A stretch of DNA of 64,000 bases from Allolobophora icterica. Its lineage: Eukaryota; Annelida; Clitellata; Crassiclitellata; Lumbricidae. Below, piece by piece: positions 31,600-44,575 of this stretch; the first letter of the stretch is position 1, and each line of letters opens with the position of its first letter. The notes below the pieces were generated by a model. The model was not told the origin of the DNA, made no database searches, and saw only the letters and a list, made by a program, of their open reading frames with translations. A program made the position numbers and the translations under genes. The stretch lies in the NCBI GenBank assembly GCA_963556255.1, contig OY744610.1, forward strand, positions 64,138,219 through 64,202,218. The letters run 5' to 3'.

Positions 31600-33095
31600 C
31601 GGTCTATTTTGAGAAGATAGGCCTGATCTGATGCTTATGGGAATTATTCGGAAGGTAAACAATAGTAAAGCTCTATCTACTAAGACACCTCTAAATCGTG
31701 TCTTACCTATGCTATATAAACTTCATTTTGGTTCAATCCCTAGATCGTAACCCGTAACATATTCCGGAACCAAAACAACTCCAGTGAAAACTGCATCAAA
31801 TTTTGAACAGAAGTCTTTCCTAAAGTCGTCAATGGTTTTAGTCTCAATGACTGTCGTTAACATCTTGGATTCCAATCTAATCTTTAGATTATATATGCAG
31901 CCACTGAATAACAGGACTCAGTGGACATAAGTCGAATTTGGAGTTCCCCAGGGCTCGGTGCTCAGTCTCATCCTATCCATCCTCTTCACTGCTTCTCTAT
32001 TAATTAAACTTCGCAAGATGTCGTTGAATAATTCATATCATACTGCTGATATCCCGTCTCTATTTACTAAACATGGGGCTAATGGCCATCTTTATGCAGA
32101 TAATGCTCAGGCTTTTGTACATGGTCTGCCAGCTGTTCAACTGTCCCTTGTTCGCTCCATTGACCATCTTGTCTCTGATCTTCAATACTGGATGTCGACT
32201 AACCATCTCTGCCTCAACAATTCCTATTGCTGACTGAGAAATTCCCTGCTTACACGTATACTCTTCCACCGTCCGCGACTTGGGTGTCACGCTTGACTCC
32301 TTCCTCACGTTCACAGAGCACATCTCCAGCATGACTTCTTTCAACTAAGGTGTCTCAGGGCCATCAGACGCTCGATTTCACCTTTTATCTTTAAAACCAT
32401 AGTTCACGCATTTGTCTGCTCACGCTTGGACTACTGCAACTCGCTCCTCATGAGTCTCCCTAAGCAGCGTCTCTCCCCTCTTCAATCTGTTCTAAATGCT
32501 TCTGCTAGGCTCATCGTTCGACTCCCCGGTTTGCCTATATCTCTTCTTACATGTCTGATATCCTGAACTGGCTCCCTATTGCCGCGCCCATCCGATATAA
32601 GATCCTCCACCAAATCTCGGCAGGGTACTGTCCCGAAATAGCTATCGAACTATCTGCAAAAACCGCTATCTACATCTTTTTCTCGCTCGTTGCGCTCTGC
32701 GAATCGGCTTTATCTTTTTGTTCCCATGATTAAAACTGCTTTGGCCCAGCACCGAGAGTTTGCTGTTATGAGACCATGGCTGTAGTGGTAAAACTAGAGG
32801 TGAGTACAAATATTTTGTGAGGTGAGCATACGTTCTCTAGAGGTGAGTACACGCTGTAGGCCTATACCCGCGTATACCCTCGACTACAACACTGTGTGAG
32901 ACCCACGATCTGTAACGACCTCCCCCCTGCTCAGGGCCAAACTAATGACTGGTTTTTCTTCATCGGTTTCGCGTTCCCTAAAGGCATTTCTGTTTCCCCG
33001 GGGCTTTTGTGCTGAGAGCGCCTATGAATAGTTATTCTGCGAGAGGCGCTTTATAAATTTCTAAATACAATACAGTAAAATACAAGGTGTAGTTT
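31600..33095 (+). mobile_element. Family M unit joined to a degraded LINE
   Basis: After the unit (31600-31920) come reverse transcriptase pieces: the GVPQGS-like block near 31945, LYADNAQAFVHGLP near 32090 (YADD changed to YADN), and around 32400-32600, in shifted frames, the SRLDYCNSLL and NWLPI blocks. The 3' end has ggcgctttataaatttctaa. Several frameshifts and stops. Confidence 0.82.
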
Positions 33096-33109
33096 AAGAG
33101 TAATTTATA

Positions 33110-33520
33110 ATTATATAATGTCGATTTCAACGGCATTCACTGTATGTTGTTAAACCGTGAATACTAGGTACTGTACAACTGTGAAGCTCTGCTAAGACAC
33201 CTTTAAATCGCTAGATCTTCCGCTGCTGTATCTCATTTTTCATTCAATCGCTAGATCGCACCACTCACACCTTAAGAAAATTGCAAAGCGTCTTATACAC
33301 CTTTAAATCGTGTTTTTCCGCTGCTATATATTTTTCATTTTGTCCACTCGTTGAATCCGTTCCATGTCCGGCAGCGACTGCGGTAACAAAATGACTTCGA
33401 CGAATAATTATTGTTCAGAAGTTTATCATAAGGACGTCAACGGCATTTAGTCTCATAAATTACAGTTTAAATCTTGGATTCTAATCCGATATTTGGACTA
33501 TATACACAAGCGAGCCACTT
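33110..33520 (+). repeat. Family M units
   Basis: Cores at 33125 and 33440 and two cacctttaaatcg blocks (33195, 33300) with a tatata box after the second. Confidence 0.7.
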
Positions 33521-33774
33521 TCCCTATAAGTAAAGGCAGAAGAGCGGTCTTGTATTGTATATGCGAACGGGGGAACAGTTGAAAAATAATATTTGTTGAC
33601 CGAAACTATCGATCCAGCGTCGCATCGCTAGATAGCAAACGCCTCTGTTATCTGCCCGAAATACGAAAGCTTCTTCCATTTCTTTCTCGACCTTGGTGCG
33701 GCACTCGGGAATCGTCGTAGACCAGGAACTTACATTCACGCGGCACGTGAATCTTCTCTCTCGCAGCTGCTAAA

Positions 33775-34030
33775 CCAGTTCTGTTGGATCAAGATGGTTT
33801 CCCATTGTCTAGTGCAGCTTCCACGCTTCTTCATGCATTTCTTGTTTCTCGGTTTGAGGGACTACCGGCCTCCCGGATTGAGCCTCTGAATAGAATCCTG
33901 CGTTCTGCTGCCTACCTTGTTGTCCGCATTCCCAGGTTGGCAAAGAGGGTTGGCTTATATGTCTATATGAGGGATGTCCTCCACTGGCTCCCCTACCCAC
34001 AGCGCATTACTTACCAAATATATAGCTCCC
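33775..34030 (+). mobile_element. LINE fragment, RT C-terminal region
   Basis: Encodes LLHAFLVSRFEGLPASRI, LNRILRSAAYLVVRIPR and DVLHWLPYPQRITYQIY, the post-RT segment of CR1/L2-like LINEs. Confidence 0.75.
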
Positions 34031-34049
34031 CTTCAAGGTTATTTACTCA

Positions 34050-34340
34050 GGAGCGAAATGAATGTTGTACTAATATAAGGTTGATGTCAACGGCATTCAC
34101 AGTGTATCTTTAAACCGTGAATACTACTGCAAGTGTCAGGCCTCCTTAAACACCTTTAATTCGTGTCTTACCCAGGCTATATATATTTCATTTATCGTTT
34201 AATTGATTGAATACTGTTCTCTGGATCGACTTTCGGGATATAATCAACTTCATTCAAATTCGAACAGAAGTTAATCCTAAAGATGTCAACGGCCTTTAGT
34301 CTCATTAGCTGTTCGTTTAAATCTTCGAATGATATACGCA
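34050..34340 (+). repeat. Family M units
   Basis: Cores at 34085 and 34285 with cacctttaattcgtgtctta and a tatata box at 34150-34185. Confidence 0.7.
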
Positions 34341-34574
34341 AACATCAAGGGCAGGAATTTTTCTAGGTGGAGGCAAAATGACGTTTTTGCATAGAACCAG
34401 AACACGTGACAACTTTAAAAATAAATAACGGTCAAGCACTAATACCCAATAATTAAGTGTTTTCTCGCATTGAAAATTGTGTTGACCGACCGAAAACATC
34501 AACCAGCGCTGTGCAGAGAATCAGAAATTAGGATTTAAAAATAGAAGAAAATAATTCAACTTTATTGAAGGCCA

Positions 34575-35160
34575 CAATATGTCGCTAAACACTAGACACT
34601 TCTAACGGCGAGTCTCAATAGTATCTGCTTCGACTAGACATCAGATACTGGACTGTGAGATCGACCAAAGAGCGTTCGTCTGATTTCAGAAGTAATTGCA
34701 TCGTTTGGAGCTTCAACCACTCCGATTTATTATCACGCCTCGGCCGACACCATGGCAACGACCAGCCAATTCCCCTTAGCTTCCCCCGCGCCACATTCTC
34801 TTCCTATTCCTTCTCCACTTCCTGACTCCTCCTCCTCCTCCTCCTCCTCCTCCTCCTATTCCTCCTCCTGCTAGTTTTCTTCCAACCTCGGGCTCCATAA
34901 TATTTCTCTTCCTCTTCTTCACATTCCTCCTTCACATCGTTCTCCTCATCCTATTCCTCCTCCTCCTCTTCTACCTCCTCTTCCTCTCCCTGCTAATCAG
35001 TATGCCAATGTACAGAAATAAACCGAACTATACACAGATGCCGGAACGCAGCTCAATTGCGATGGAAATCGTGAGCAATATATTCCTACCGTTTGAATAG
35101 ATATTTCCCCATCGTAGAACTGTTTACCAGGAACGCAAAGCCGGAGTTTGAAACACGTTT
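34575..35160 (+). repeat. Duplicated segment, copy 2
   Basis: Paralogue of 29985-30535 with an expanded cct-rich stretch at 34825-34990. Confidence 0.78.
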
Positions 35161-35309
35161 CGCATTTTTAAACAGCATTTCACATCAGTAGACCTATATA
35201 GGCCTCATTCCCGTTTTTCACACGACTCTATGGGGTCCATTTTCCAGCACCTTCGATCCAGTGCAACAATGCCATTGTACTTAAAGAAACCTCTGCGAAC
35301 ATGTCCAAG

Positions 35310-35415
35310 GACGAACTCCCCACTGCTCTTACTCTGGCAGTGCCAGTCCCAAGTCTGGAGAAAGGAGGAGGGCGACACTAATCATCTTTGTTATGACACA
35401 GTGACGTTAAACAGC
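35310..35415 (+). repeat. Repeat family E copy
   Basis: Well-preserved copy: ctctggcagtgccagtccca followed by ggagggcgacactaatcatc. Confidence 0.82.
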
Positions 35416-35479
35416 AACAACGTATAAATACTTCAATTGTTTTTTTTCCTTCTGAATAAATTCCATTATATTAATGAAA

Positions 35480-35563
35480 TAATAATAGTATTAGTAGTAG
35501 TAATAATCACAATAAAACTAATAATATTAATAATATTAATAATAATAATAGAAAAAGTAATAA

Positions 35564-35644
<81 letters not shown>

Positions 35645-35774
35645 GCGGTGGCCTACAGCGGCTCGATGGTATCAGCCCAACAGGATCTGGACGAGGGTTA
35701 ACCGTTCCGGAAAAAATAATTAATTTAATCTCTAAGACCCTGAGGGAACGAAGTACCTCAGGGCAAAAAAAAAA

Positions 35775-35811
<37 letters not shown>

Positions 35812-35815
35812 CTAA
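35480..35815. repeat. (AAT)n microsatellites
   Basis: Runs at 35530-35643 and 35777-35810, separated by 130 bp of unique sequence. Confidence 0.93.
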
Positions 35816-35974
35816 TAATGATACCTACTGCGAGACCATATAACTGGGAAAGACTGGGCGACGATTGGCCCAGTGGTTGAACACTCGCCTGATCCAACAC
35901 CCTACTCTCTTTAGACAATCCTTCAAGCTGCACAAGGACCTCGATAAAATCCGGAGTTCATCGAAACTAGAGGA

Positions 35975-36530
35975 GATCCAGAGTTTAACGACATATCTTA
36001 TGGTAAAAAAGGCCGCTGACGTCGAAAGAAATTATTCTTGAAATCATAAAGCCTTACGTACAGAACCGTTTTTGCGAAAATAAAACACCTAAAAGAAATG
36101 TCTAATTATTTTGAACAGTTCTTACCGTTCCCTTGACATAATCCCGCCATCGAAACTAATACAAAACAACGGCTCTGCTTTAACTTATTTGGCAAATATC
36201 CAACTTAAGAGAGGTGTCTAATTAATTTGAATAGTTCTCACAATTCCAATAACAAAATACCGTCAGTAACAATAATACTGGAGCAATAATACACAACGAA
36301 TGGATGGATTCAGAATTTAGCGGCAGCGTATAATGCAACAAAGGCCGTTGACGTCGACAGGAATTATTTTAGCATATTGCTGCTTGTTGATGACGTTGAA
36401 TCAATAATTAATTAATAAACAGAGAGTGACACCGTAATACAGCACCGCTTCTGTTTTACTTATGAGGGAAATGCTTAACTTTAAAGAGGTGTGTAATAAT
36501 TTTGAAAAATTCCCGTTGCTCGTAAGGCAG
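35975..36530 (-). repeat. Family M cores, inverted
   Basis: Minus-strand cores at 36010 and 36345 (aaggccgytgacgtcg) with repeated agaggtgtctaatta and ttgaacagttct blocks. Confidence 0.65.
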
Positions 36531-36739
36531 AGTGTAACATTTGAACCAAAAGTCCAAGATCCAAAGCGGAAGATATAGTGTGCTCTAGTCTATCAGAGTG
36601 CGGTGAGATCAAACAGGGCCCAAAATTTCGTGGCTCGAAGTGTAAACCCTCAAGTGTGAGGTTCTAAACTGCGAGGCCCCAAAATGTGTGACAGTGCAGT
36701 GGTAATGGCCGGTATGTTAGACTGCCAGCCAAGAGGTTT

Positions 36740-36930
36740 AGGGATCACCCCCGCCAAAAGAATTACAGAGAGGTCGCCTTGTAACGCGGAGAGTACGGGT
36801 TCGAGCCTTCTCTTCTGGGACGGTTACTGTGCAGGACCTTGAGCAAGTCCTTCACTCACAATTGCTCAGCGCCATCCATTGATGCTTGGTCATTTTCATT
36901 AGACACTGATGCTTAACAACGAGTAATGGT
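36740..36930 (+). mobile_element. SINE family A copy
   Basis: B-box region ggagagtacgggttcgagcc and body accttgagcaagtccttcac, tail taataat. Between 36930 and 37930 lie an aat-rich stretch (36920-37020, 37280-37360), family M cores (37375, 37610) and 250 bp of GC-richer unassigned sequence (37030-37260). Confidence 0.78.
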
Positions 36931-37929
36931 AATAATAATCATAATAATAACAGCAACAACAACAATAATAATAAAAAATTAAATAATAATAATGAAAAAA
37001 TAATTATTACTATTATTCTTTTACTATTTTACAGCTTCGTGCCGTGGAAACATTGGGCCCCACCAACAAAGAAGGTCTCGCCTTCGTTTTCCGAAATCGG
37101 CCGCCGATTGACGAGAATCACTGGAGACGCCCGCGAGACAGCCTTCCTCTCCCAGAGCATTTCGATAACAGTTCAGCGTTTCAATGTATCGCATACCAAG
37201 GCACCATGTCGGGGCTGCCCAGGATCGAGAATCGGCGGGCCTATCCAAGCTGGACCTAATTATAGGTCGTGATGATACCATAAAATAATAATAATGATAA
37301 TAATAATAATAATTATTATTATTATTATATAATATAATAGTAATAATTATTATTATTTAATTTTTTTAAAGAAGTCAACGGCCATAGCAACCATATGTTG
37401 TTAAACTTTTGGAATAGATATAATAATAAGTGATCTATCTCATAACTCTATAGTTCATTATGCCATGCAAACGGATGAGGCCATTCTCAACAACTCTCTC
37501 TTTAGACACTATTAAAACGTAGGTAACCGTTGATATATATAGGGCCTTAGCCTGGGGCACGATAGCTAGTTAAAATCCATATAATTCGAATGGGTTAGGT
37601 CGACGTTAACGGCCCTGGCAGCCATAAAATGCATTTTAATGTTATTATTATTAATTATTATTATTATAGGAATAATTATAATATTTGTTGGCGACATCTA
37701 ACGTTCGCCTTTACCATGACCACAAAATATATGGCTCAGTAACTTCAAATACAACGATTTAACGCGAGTGACGAATATATTGCGTCTGCTGCACTCGTTT
37801 AAAAGGTGTCTAAATAGTAAAATATATCTAGCAAAAATACTTTTTGGTGTTTGTACATTCTACTATAACCCTTCTTTAACGACCTTATCTTGCCTATGTA
37901 AATTTTTAATCTAAATGTAATAATGCTAA

Positions 37930-38077
37930 CACAGGTAAGGAAGAGATTAGAGCGGTCGCCTTGTAACGCGGAGAGTACGGGTTCGATCCTCCTCCTCTGT
38001 TACGGTTACTGTGTAAGGGACCTTGAGCAAGTCCTTCACTCACAATTGCTCAGCGCCATACGATACTCTGTCATATG
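37930..38077 (+). mobile_element. SINE family A copy, cut by a hAT element
   Basis: Same B-box region and body as the copy at 36740; the hAT MITE at 38086 interrupts its 3' part. Confidence 0.78.
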
Positions 38078-38085
38078 GTCGTGAC

Positions 38086-38255
38086 CAGGGGCGTCTACCC
38101 CCCCCCCCCTCTAGTCATTGGAGCAACTTCTCCTCCCCCTGTTCTTCCCCTCCCTCCCCCCCTAAAATGGTGGCACACACGCCGACAGATCTCCCCCCCC
38201 CCTATTTCTTGGATGGCGCATTTGCTCCAAGGTTTCTATGGTGTAGACGCCCCTG
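38086..38255. mobile_element. hAT-type MITE, 170 bp
   Basis: Perfect 13-bp inverted ends caggggcgtctac; flanks gtcgtgac and gtcgtgtg agree at 6 of 8 positions. Confidence 0.8.
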
Positions 38256-38494
38256 GTCGTGTGTGCCCTAGCGAACTTTGGAAGGAGAGCAATAACAAAA
38301 GCAGTTGTTTTGCATTGTATTCAGTAGCCTTTGTGTCTGAAGAAGTCAACTTATCCAGACAATGTTAGATCTAATTACAGCAACACAGTTGGTCCTGCAA
38401 GATCTTGACCTGGTCATGTCTTAGAACTGGGCTGGAGTGTGGACGTCCGGAAATGGGTCGGGAGGGATAACAGCAAATGCGGAAAAGGGAAGTA

Positions 38495-38690
38495 GGATCC
38501 AAAGTGGGTCATTTTATGGATCCAAAGCGGGTCATTTTTAGGCTCAAAGTGAGTAATTTTTGTTCAAAGTTGGTCATTTTGAGGTCCAAAGTGGGCCGTT
38601 TTGTGTCTAAAATGGGTAATTTTTTGGGCGCAGAGGTCTTTTTTCTAAAGTGGGTCATTCCTGGGTCTAAAGTAAATTATTTTCAGCAAG
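38495..38690. repeat. Minisatellite, unit about 31 bp
   Basis: Six or seven diverged units of the type gtccaaagtgggtcattttt. 38700-39410 shows nothing recognisable. Confidence 0.85.
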
Positions 38691-39414
38691 TCTTTACGCA
38701 CAAACAGAAAATATATAATAATAAGAATGACACTACACAAATAAATTAGAAACTCGCAGTCAGATAAATCTTTTTTCCTTTGGGTAGAGAAAACTTAACA
38801 CATATTACCCTAATAAATAATAATATAACGACTATGTATTTTGGAGTTGCCATATCATGTCTTGTATGGAGATGCAAGCCATATGCAGGCCACATTAAGA
38901 TATCTGTGGTCTAAACTACCACAAAGCAGCCAAACAAAATTTCATTTATTCAATTTTGATTTTATTATTCCACACAACACACGTGCAAAGAAGAGATGCA
39001 ATCCAAACCACTCGTTCAGGGTCTCCTCACCAAGCCCTAAGCAGCAATCGTTAGGTACGAGCCTCGGAGAGCTACCGTACAGACCAATGCATCACACAGT
39101 ACCCACACATCAGTTTTAAAATCGGTTACATCACAACCACCAAAAACAAATCATTCGTAACATTTATCAGTTCACGACATTACCTGCCTGACCCCTTGGA
39201 TCTTGACCTTTGACCCTATCTCCCTATCGATTTTGTTTTGACTGAGCGCCTGTGAATGATCCGGTTCCCACGACTTCGCTTTTTTTGGTGCTGTAGAAAT
39301 CTCGAGATTACGATTACTACACTACATTACACAAATGTTACAATAATGCTAATCGATATGAAAACGTAACTGCATCGTAAAAGCTCTGACAGTGCATAAA
39401 TATCTAGACATCAT

Positions 39415-39715
39415 TACCGTAAGACTGTAATATTTGTTAGATGTAAGACCCTAACATTTGTTACATGTAATACCGTAATATTTGTTACATGTAAGATTAT
39501 GGTATTTGTTACATGTAAGACCGTAATATTTGATCCCATAAAGACCATAATATTTGTTACTTGCAAGACTGTAATATTTGTTAAACTTAATACCATAATA
39601 TTTGTTACATGTAAGAATGTAAATTTTTTACATGTAACACCATAATATTTTTTACATGTAATACTGTAACATTTTTTAAATGTAAGACCGTAATATTTAT
39701 TACACGTAGTTAGTA
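39415..39715. repeat. Minisatellite, unit about 27 bp
   Basis: About eleven units of the type gaccgtaatatttgttacat. Minus-strand frames through it only mirror the repeat. Confidence 0.92.
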
Positions 39716-39889
39716 CAGTCATCCTGGTGAGCATTCACTGTGTTCACTTACTTTGGCATATCACAATAATTGAAATATTTAATTGATAAAGAAAAAAAAA
39801 GCTGATTCGCCTTTACATGCAACTGCAATAAAACCAGTAACCAGAGAGTAATCCCATTTGCTACAGAGACAATACGTTAATAACATTAC

Positions 39890-40190
39890 CTAGCCATTAC
39901 AATAGCATATGTAACCAGTAATTACATGGATACAGTAAACCAGCCTTTATATAGTAATTAGCCGTTATATACTCCTTTATATAATCTTCTTCTTCTTCTT
40001 TTCCTTCAGGCTCGAATTAATCCCTCTTTGGAGAGGGGTCAGCCACTCGGATCCTTATACTCCTTTATATAATAATTAGCTGTTATATACTAACTTACCG
40101 TTACATATTAACTGTCCGTTACATATTAACTAGCTGTTGTATTGCAACTAGCTGTTACATAGTAACTGGCCGTTATATAACAACTAGTGT
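39890..40190. repeat. Minisatellite, unit about 20 bp, with a nested insertion
   Basis: Diverged units of the type agctgttatatactaact. 40200-41930 holds no element I can name. Confidence 0.75.
39986..40055 (-). mobile_element. 70-bp retroposed insert with 18-bp target duplication
   Basis: Exact duplication tatactcctttatataat flanks it (39968-39985, 40056-40073). On the minus strand it ends in an aag-rich tail, as expected for a short SINE fragment moved by a LINE. Confidence 0.82.
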
Positions 40191-41977
40191 ATTTTGGCAT
40201 TAAATGTCAATTAGCAAGTAAATGCTACACACAATCCACTTCTTGTTTTCATTGAGCTCATTGGAGTTTATAGTTGTTTACTGGCTATTGGTTGTCAAGC
40301 GATGCAACCAATAAAAAAGTTGTCTGTTGTTTCACTTTCATCAGAGGAAGGTCGCCGGTTGTCAAAGTCCTCGTTGCTCCCACTACTTTACCCCCCCCCC
40401 ACCCTCCACTCATCGGTCACATGACTTCGGACACTCCAAGCTGGCGCCTCGGGGCCCCTAAGCCAAAAAGCACAGAAGCCTTTTGCTGTGATCGGAATAG
40501 TTACCTAGTATATTAGGACAAGAGCTTCTTAGTCTTTCTTTACCTCTATTCCGCAAGCGCTTTAAAACCATTTTGTTCGATCCTGGAATATAATCAGCGA
40601 TTACAAATAGAATAAAATGTCTAGAGAACACCAGACACCACTGCCACGAACACGAACAGTCTAGCAGTAAAACACCGTCACAGAGACCAATAACTATACT
40701 CTCAAAATTAACATATCTAGAACAGTAGACACTAAGTACAATCTAGACACTCGTAGAATGTTTACTGATACAGCACAGTCACTGTGGACAACAGCCAGAC
40801 ACTCCTGCGTACGTTTCAAGCAATGAGAAAACCTGTTTGGCGCCACGCGATACCGAAAGTGCCTTTGGCACCAGACGATTTCAATCTGCAAGCAGTCTGG
40901 CTAAACTACAGCGTCAGCTGTTGCAAAGAGCGTTGCACAAAACCAGATAATGTAAAAATGTAAATCTACACATTTTTTATATAGCGACCGCATAACCTCG
41001 ACCCTGCTCGTTTTTCATTAAGTTTATCATTCCCCGACCGCTGTCCGTTTGAATGGGTGCCAAAACCGGTTAAGGTTCCTGAGTACGGACCGTGCTAGCC
41101 TCAGATTCAAATCTCTGAAATAATCTACAGACGATAGTTATGCAAAGATGAGCCTGCAGCCATGGAAGTACGCTTTAACTTAACCTAGGCTAATACTCAT
41201 CATGCCAGTAGTACAGTAGTATGCTTAGGCCCTACTACACAAACTGATGAGTTCTTATCCAAATCCCATACCACACTAGATCAGAACACACGGAGTAATA
41301 AGGCGCTTTATAATCCGGAGTTCCAGAATGCCGCTCATACACTTTGTACCTCGAACCAAGATGCCACAGAAAGAGTTATTCGAGAAAATCAGTGAATCAC
41401 TCACTATGAAGGAAGAGGTCGATCCTCCCTGGACCAATGAACCATACGCTGCCCCTCTGTCTTATGGACTGATCTTCTAGATATTGACCCGATTACGGTT
41501 TCGTTGTGATGTGCCATCGTTTGTGCATTAGACACCGGCGCAATAGAAGTTACTAGTTACAATTACAATGACTAGAGGATGACAAATTCTGGACGGGCAA
41601 CCTAGCGCGACGTTCAGAAAACCATACGTATATAATTATACGTACTCACGCTTCCAAACACTTGTAAAGTGTCATTATAGACGAAGTGCAGTCCCTTTTT
41701 CTATGCGTTACAATGGTCCTGTAAATAAAAGAACAGTCCTTATACACCTTTTCTAAGTTTCGCCCTGGTCACATAAATACTAGAGCAGCCCCATTAAGCA
41801 ACAATCACCCTTTACAGCGTAGTCCATAAACACCTTTTCTATGCCACACATTGGTCATATAACTACCAAAAGAACAACCCCAAAGGAAGAGTAACCATTA
41901 GCCCGTTACACGTATAAGGCGAAATGATTTCTGTCGACGTCAACAGCCATTGTTGCTATAATAAGATGCCGTTAAAC

Positions 41978-42908
41978 CAGAGGTGGGCAAACTACGGCCC
42001 GCGGGCCGGATCCGGCCCGCCAACACTTTTTATCCGGCCCCACAATTCTTCATAAAATTTTTAAAAAATTCGGACCGCGAGAAGTTTTCTTCGTTTTACT
42101 CAAGTGGCGCTGCTCTCTTGCTTACTATTCCGGTCTCTTCTTTAATAGTAACTCTATGCATTAACTCTGCCGATCTGCCCCACTTCCCTGCAGAGGTTTT
42201 GCACATGATCTGTATACGCAGAAGTGAAATCGGTTCAAGTAAAGCTAATGTTGCGTTCAAAGCAGATGAAAGAACAAATCTACGGGAACTTTCCTACCCT
42301 GTAGTTGCAAACTGCAGGGTAGGAAAAATATAGCCTTCAGCTGTCAAGTTTGACAAAAGAGTTCTCCAGATGATTTGTTGATTTTAAATCAGTTGAGACT
42401 GAATTTGCTGTGCTTATTATATCGTTCACATTTGACTCCAGCTGGAGTTAACCGACACACATATCGTGACACTGTTCTCAAACAGCTCAAAGGATCAGAC
42501 CTGAGAACATTCTTTTCTTCACTCAGGAAAGAAAATTCTCAAATCTACAAACTTTTGCTTCAAAATGTCTGTTATTCGTATCCACTTACATCTATCAACA
42601 AAGATGTTTAACTATAAAGATAAACAAATCCAAGTACAGGTCTCAGTTAAGTGATCTAAACTTGAACTCAAACTGTGAATTGCAACCAGCGCAATCACTC
42701 CGGATTATGGGAAACTTGTTGATTAAATGCATGCATGTTCATAGTCTCATACATCTCATTAGTAACAGCCAAAGTGTATTTAATACATTATAAATAAGTA
42801 AACTTCTTTTCATGTTAGTCGTTATAAAACTTACAAAATTGTTATCCGGCCCTCCAAATATTTTGGCGTTTAATGTGGCCCCATGTGCCAAAAGTTTGCC
42901 CACCCCTG
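41978..42908. mobile_element. hAT element, 931 bp, with transposase relics
   Basis: Inverted ends cagaggtgggcaaact and caggggtgggcaaact; exact 8-bp duplication cgttaaac (41970-41977, 42909-42916), lying in a family M core. Around 42620-42720 broken plus-strand frames resemble the hAT C-terminal dimerisation region (KYRSQLSD). No intact transposase. Confidence 0.9.
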
Positions 42909-42929
42909 CGTTAAACTCTGCATCCATGC

Positions 42930-43045
42930 ATTAAGGTACTTCGGCCACTGCGCGTACTATGGCAAAGCCAGTCCCAAGCCTGGATAAATGAGGAGGGCGA
43001 CGCTAATCATCTTTGTTATGACACAGTGTCGTTAAACAGCAACTC
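42930..43045 (+). repeat. Repeat family E copy
   Basis: gccagtcccaagcctggata followed by gaggagggcgacgctaatca. Confidence 0.82.
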
Positions 43046-43054
43046 ACCAACGAA

Positions 43055-43325
43055 CCTTAATCTAACCTTGAGAAGCAGAAATGGGTACGAAGTGTTAGCC
43101 CTTCATTTCTTAGCCTCGGCATATGAGACCGGGTGGCGAGTCCTCTCCCTCGCCATCCGATCTCCCCACCGACAGTGTATGGTTAGTCTACTCATTTTAG
43201 CTGAGCTGGCTAGAGGCACAAGACTAGTGTACCCCAAAACATCGCAAAAATTATGCAAAGGGGATTTGAACCCACAACCTCTCTGTTAACAGTCCAGCAT
43301 TAGACTATCACTCATCCCATAATAA
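43055..43325 (-). mobile_element. tRNA-derived SINE (family B)
   Basis: On the minus strand a tRNA-like head has tagtctaatgctgg and gttgtgggttcaaatccc, followed by a body with a conserved agccgaggc...tcggcatac-type block. Other copies at 51830, 52790, 53800 (plus), 59455 and 61190. Confidence 0.8.
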
Positions 43326-43499
43326 TGCCACTTTAAGTTAACAGCAAAAATTGGCATCAAGAACACGAAGCTCGGTTTCTGGCCAAAAAACCTCCAACAA
43401 GCATTTACGCCAAATTGCACTCTGTGCAGAAAAGTGCATAGAGTCTATAGACCACTTTAACAACAGCTGTGTTGAGCTGCTTTTCCTAAAGTGATCTGG

Positions 43500-44030
43500 A
43501 TGCTTGTATATACATACATACACACATGCACATATGCATACATACATACATAAATAAATGCACAAACATATATATATATAGATATATATAAGCATACATA
43601 TATAATCGTATTGGGTCCCGGCACTACTGAGAGTTCATTCTAAGAAGCTAAACAGAATTGTAAATACATACATACATACATGCACAAACGTGCATAAATA
43701 CATGCTTACAATATTATTATTATTATTATTAAGGAACATTTATATAGCGCCCCTTCAAGGCTGTCTACTCAGGAGCACTCCCAGTCCAGCCACGGCTAAA
43801 AAGAGTAGTCTTTAAATTAGTATAAAAAGCAGCAGAGTGACCCATAGGGACCAGACAGAGCGCCTCTGGGAGCCCATACACACATACACATGTATGCAAG
43901 CACATACATGCATACATAAATGCATACATATATAGATACATACATACAAACATAAGTTTTGGCTTCTGTGCAAAAGGAACTCATATGGATTAAACACCTA
44001 CATAGACATATACATACATATATGTAAATA
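43500..44030. repeat. (CATA)n tracts around a LINE 3' end
   Basis: cata/tata arrays at 43505-43600, 43660-43710 and 43868-44030. Between them (43735-43860, minus strand) lies a LINE 3' UTR with ggggcgctatataaatgttc. Confidence 0.75.
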
Positions 44031-44394
44031 CAAGAGTACTAACATCAGTTTCCGGTTTCTATGCAGGTGAGCATGCACACCTGGACAGTCACACATTCTA
44101 ACCAATATTAATTACATTAATAACCCTACAACGTGCGAATCGATCGATAAACTGTCACCAATACATTATAACTGGCGTTTCCCCAATCACACATGAGAAT
44201 AACATGACTTAGTATACGTGCAAGCGACAGTATCTGACAGCACTCATCTCTGTACACAGTCTACAGGATATTGTACAACAACGTTATTGGCTAACAGGAA
44301 TGAACCACAGGTTATAAACATGAACGATGAATACGAGACAGGATGAAATTCCTACTCGACATACGAAAACCTGGGGATGTTATCATTGTTATTT

Positions 44395-44575
44395 TTGCGA
44401 ATTTATTAAGTGCCACTATCTAATGATGAAGCATCAATCGATGGTGCTGAGCAATTGTGAGTGAAGGACTTGCTCAAGGTCCCTACACAGTAACCGTCTC
44501 AGGGGAGGAGGATCAAACCCGTTATCTCCGCATTTCAAGGGAAATGCTCTAAAAAATCAGTTACCATGTCCCCAA
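44395..44575 (-). mobile_element. SINE family A copy
   Basis: Body and B-box region recognisable (aggatcaaacccgttatctc on the plus strand). 44576-44987 is probably 3' UTR of the receptor gene; no poly(A) signal is assigned. Confidence 0.75.
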
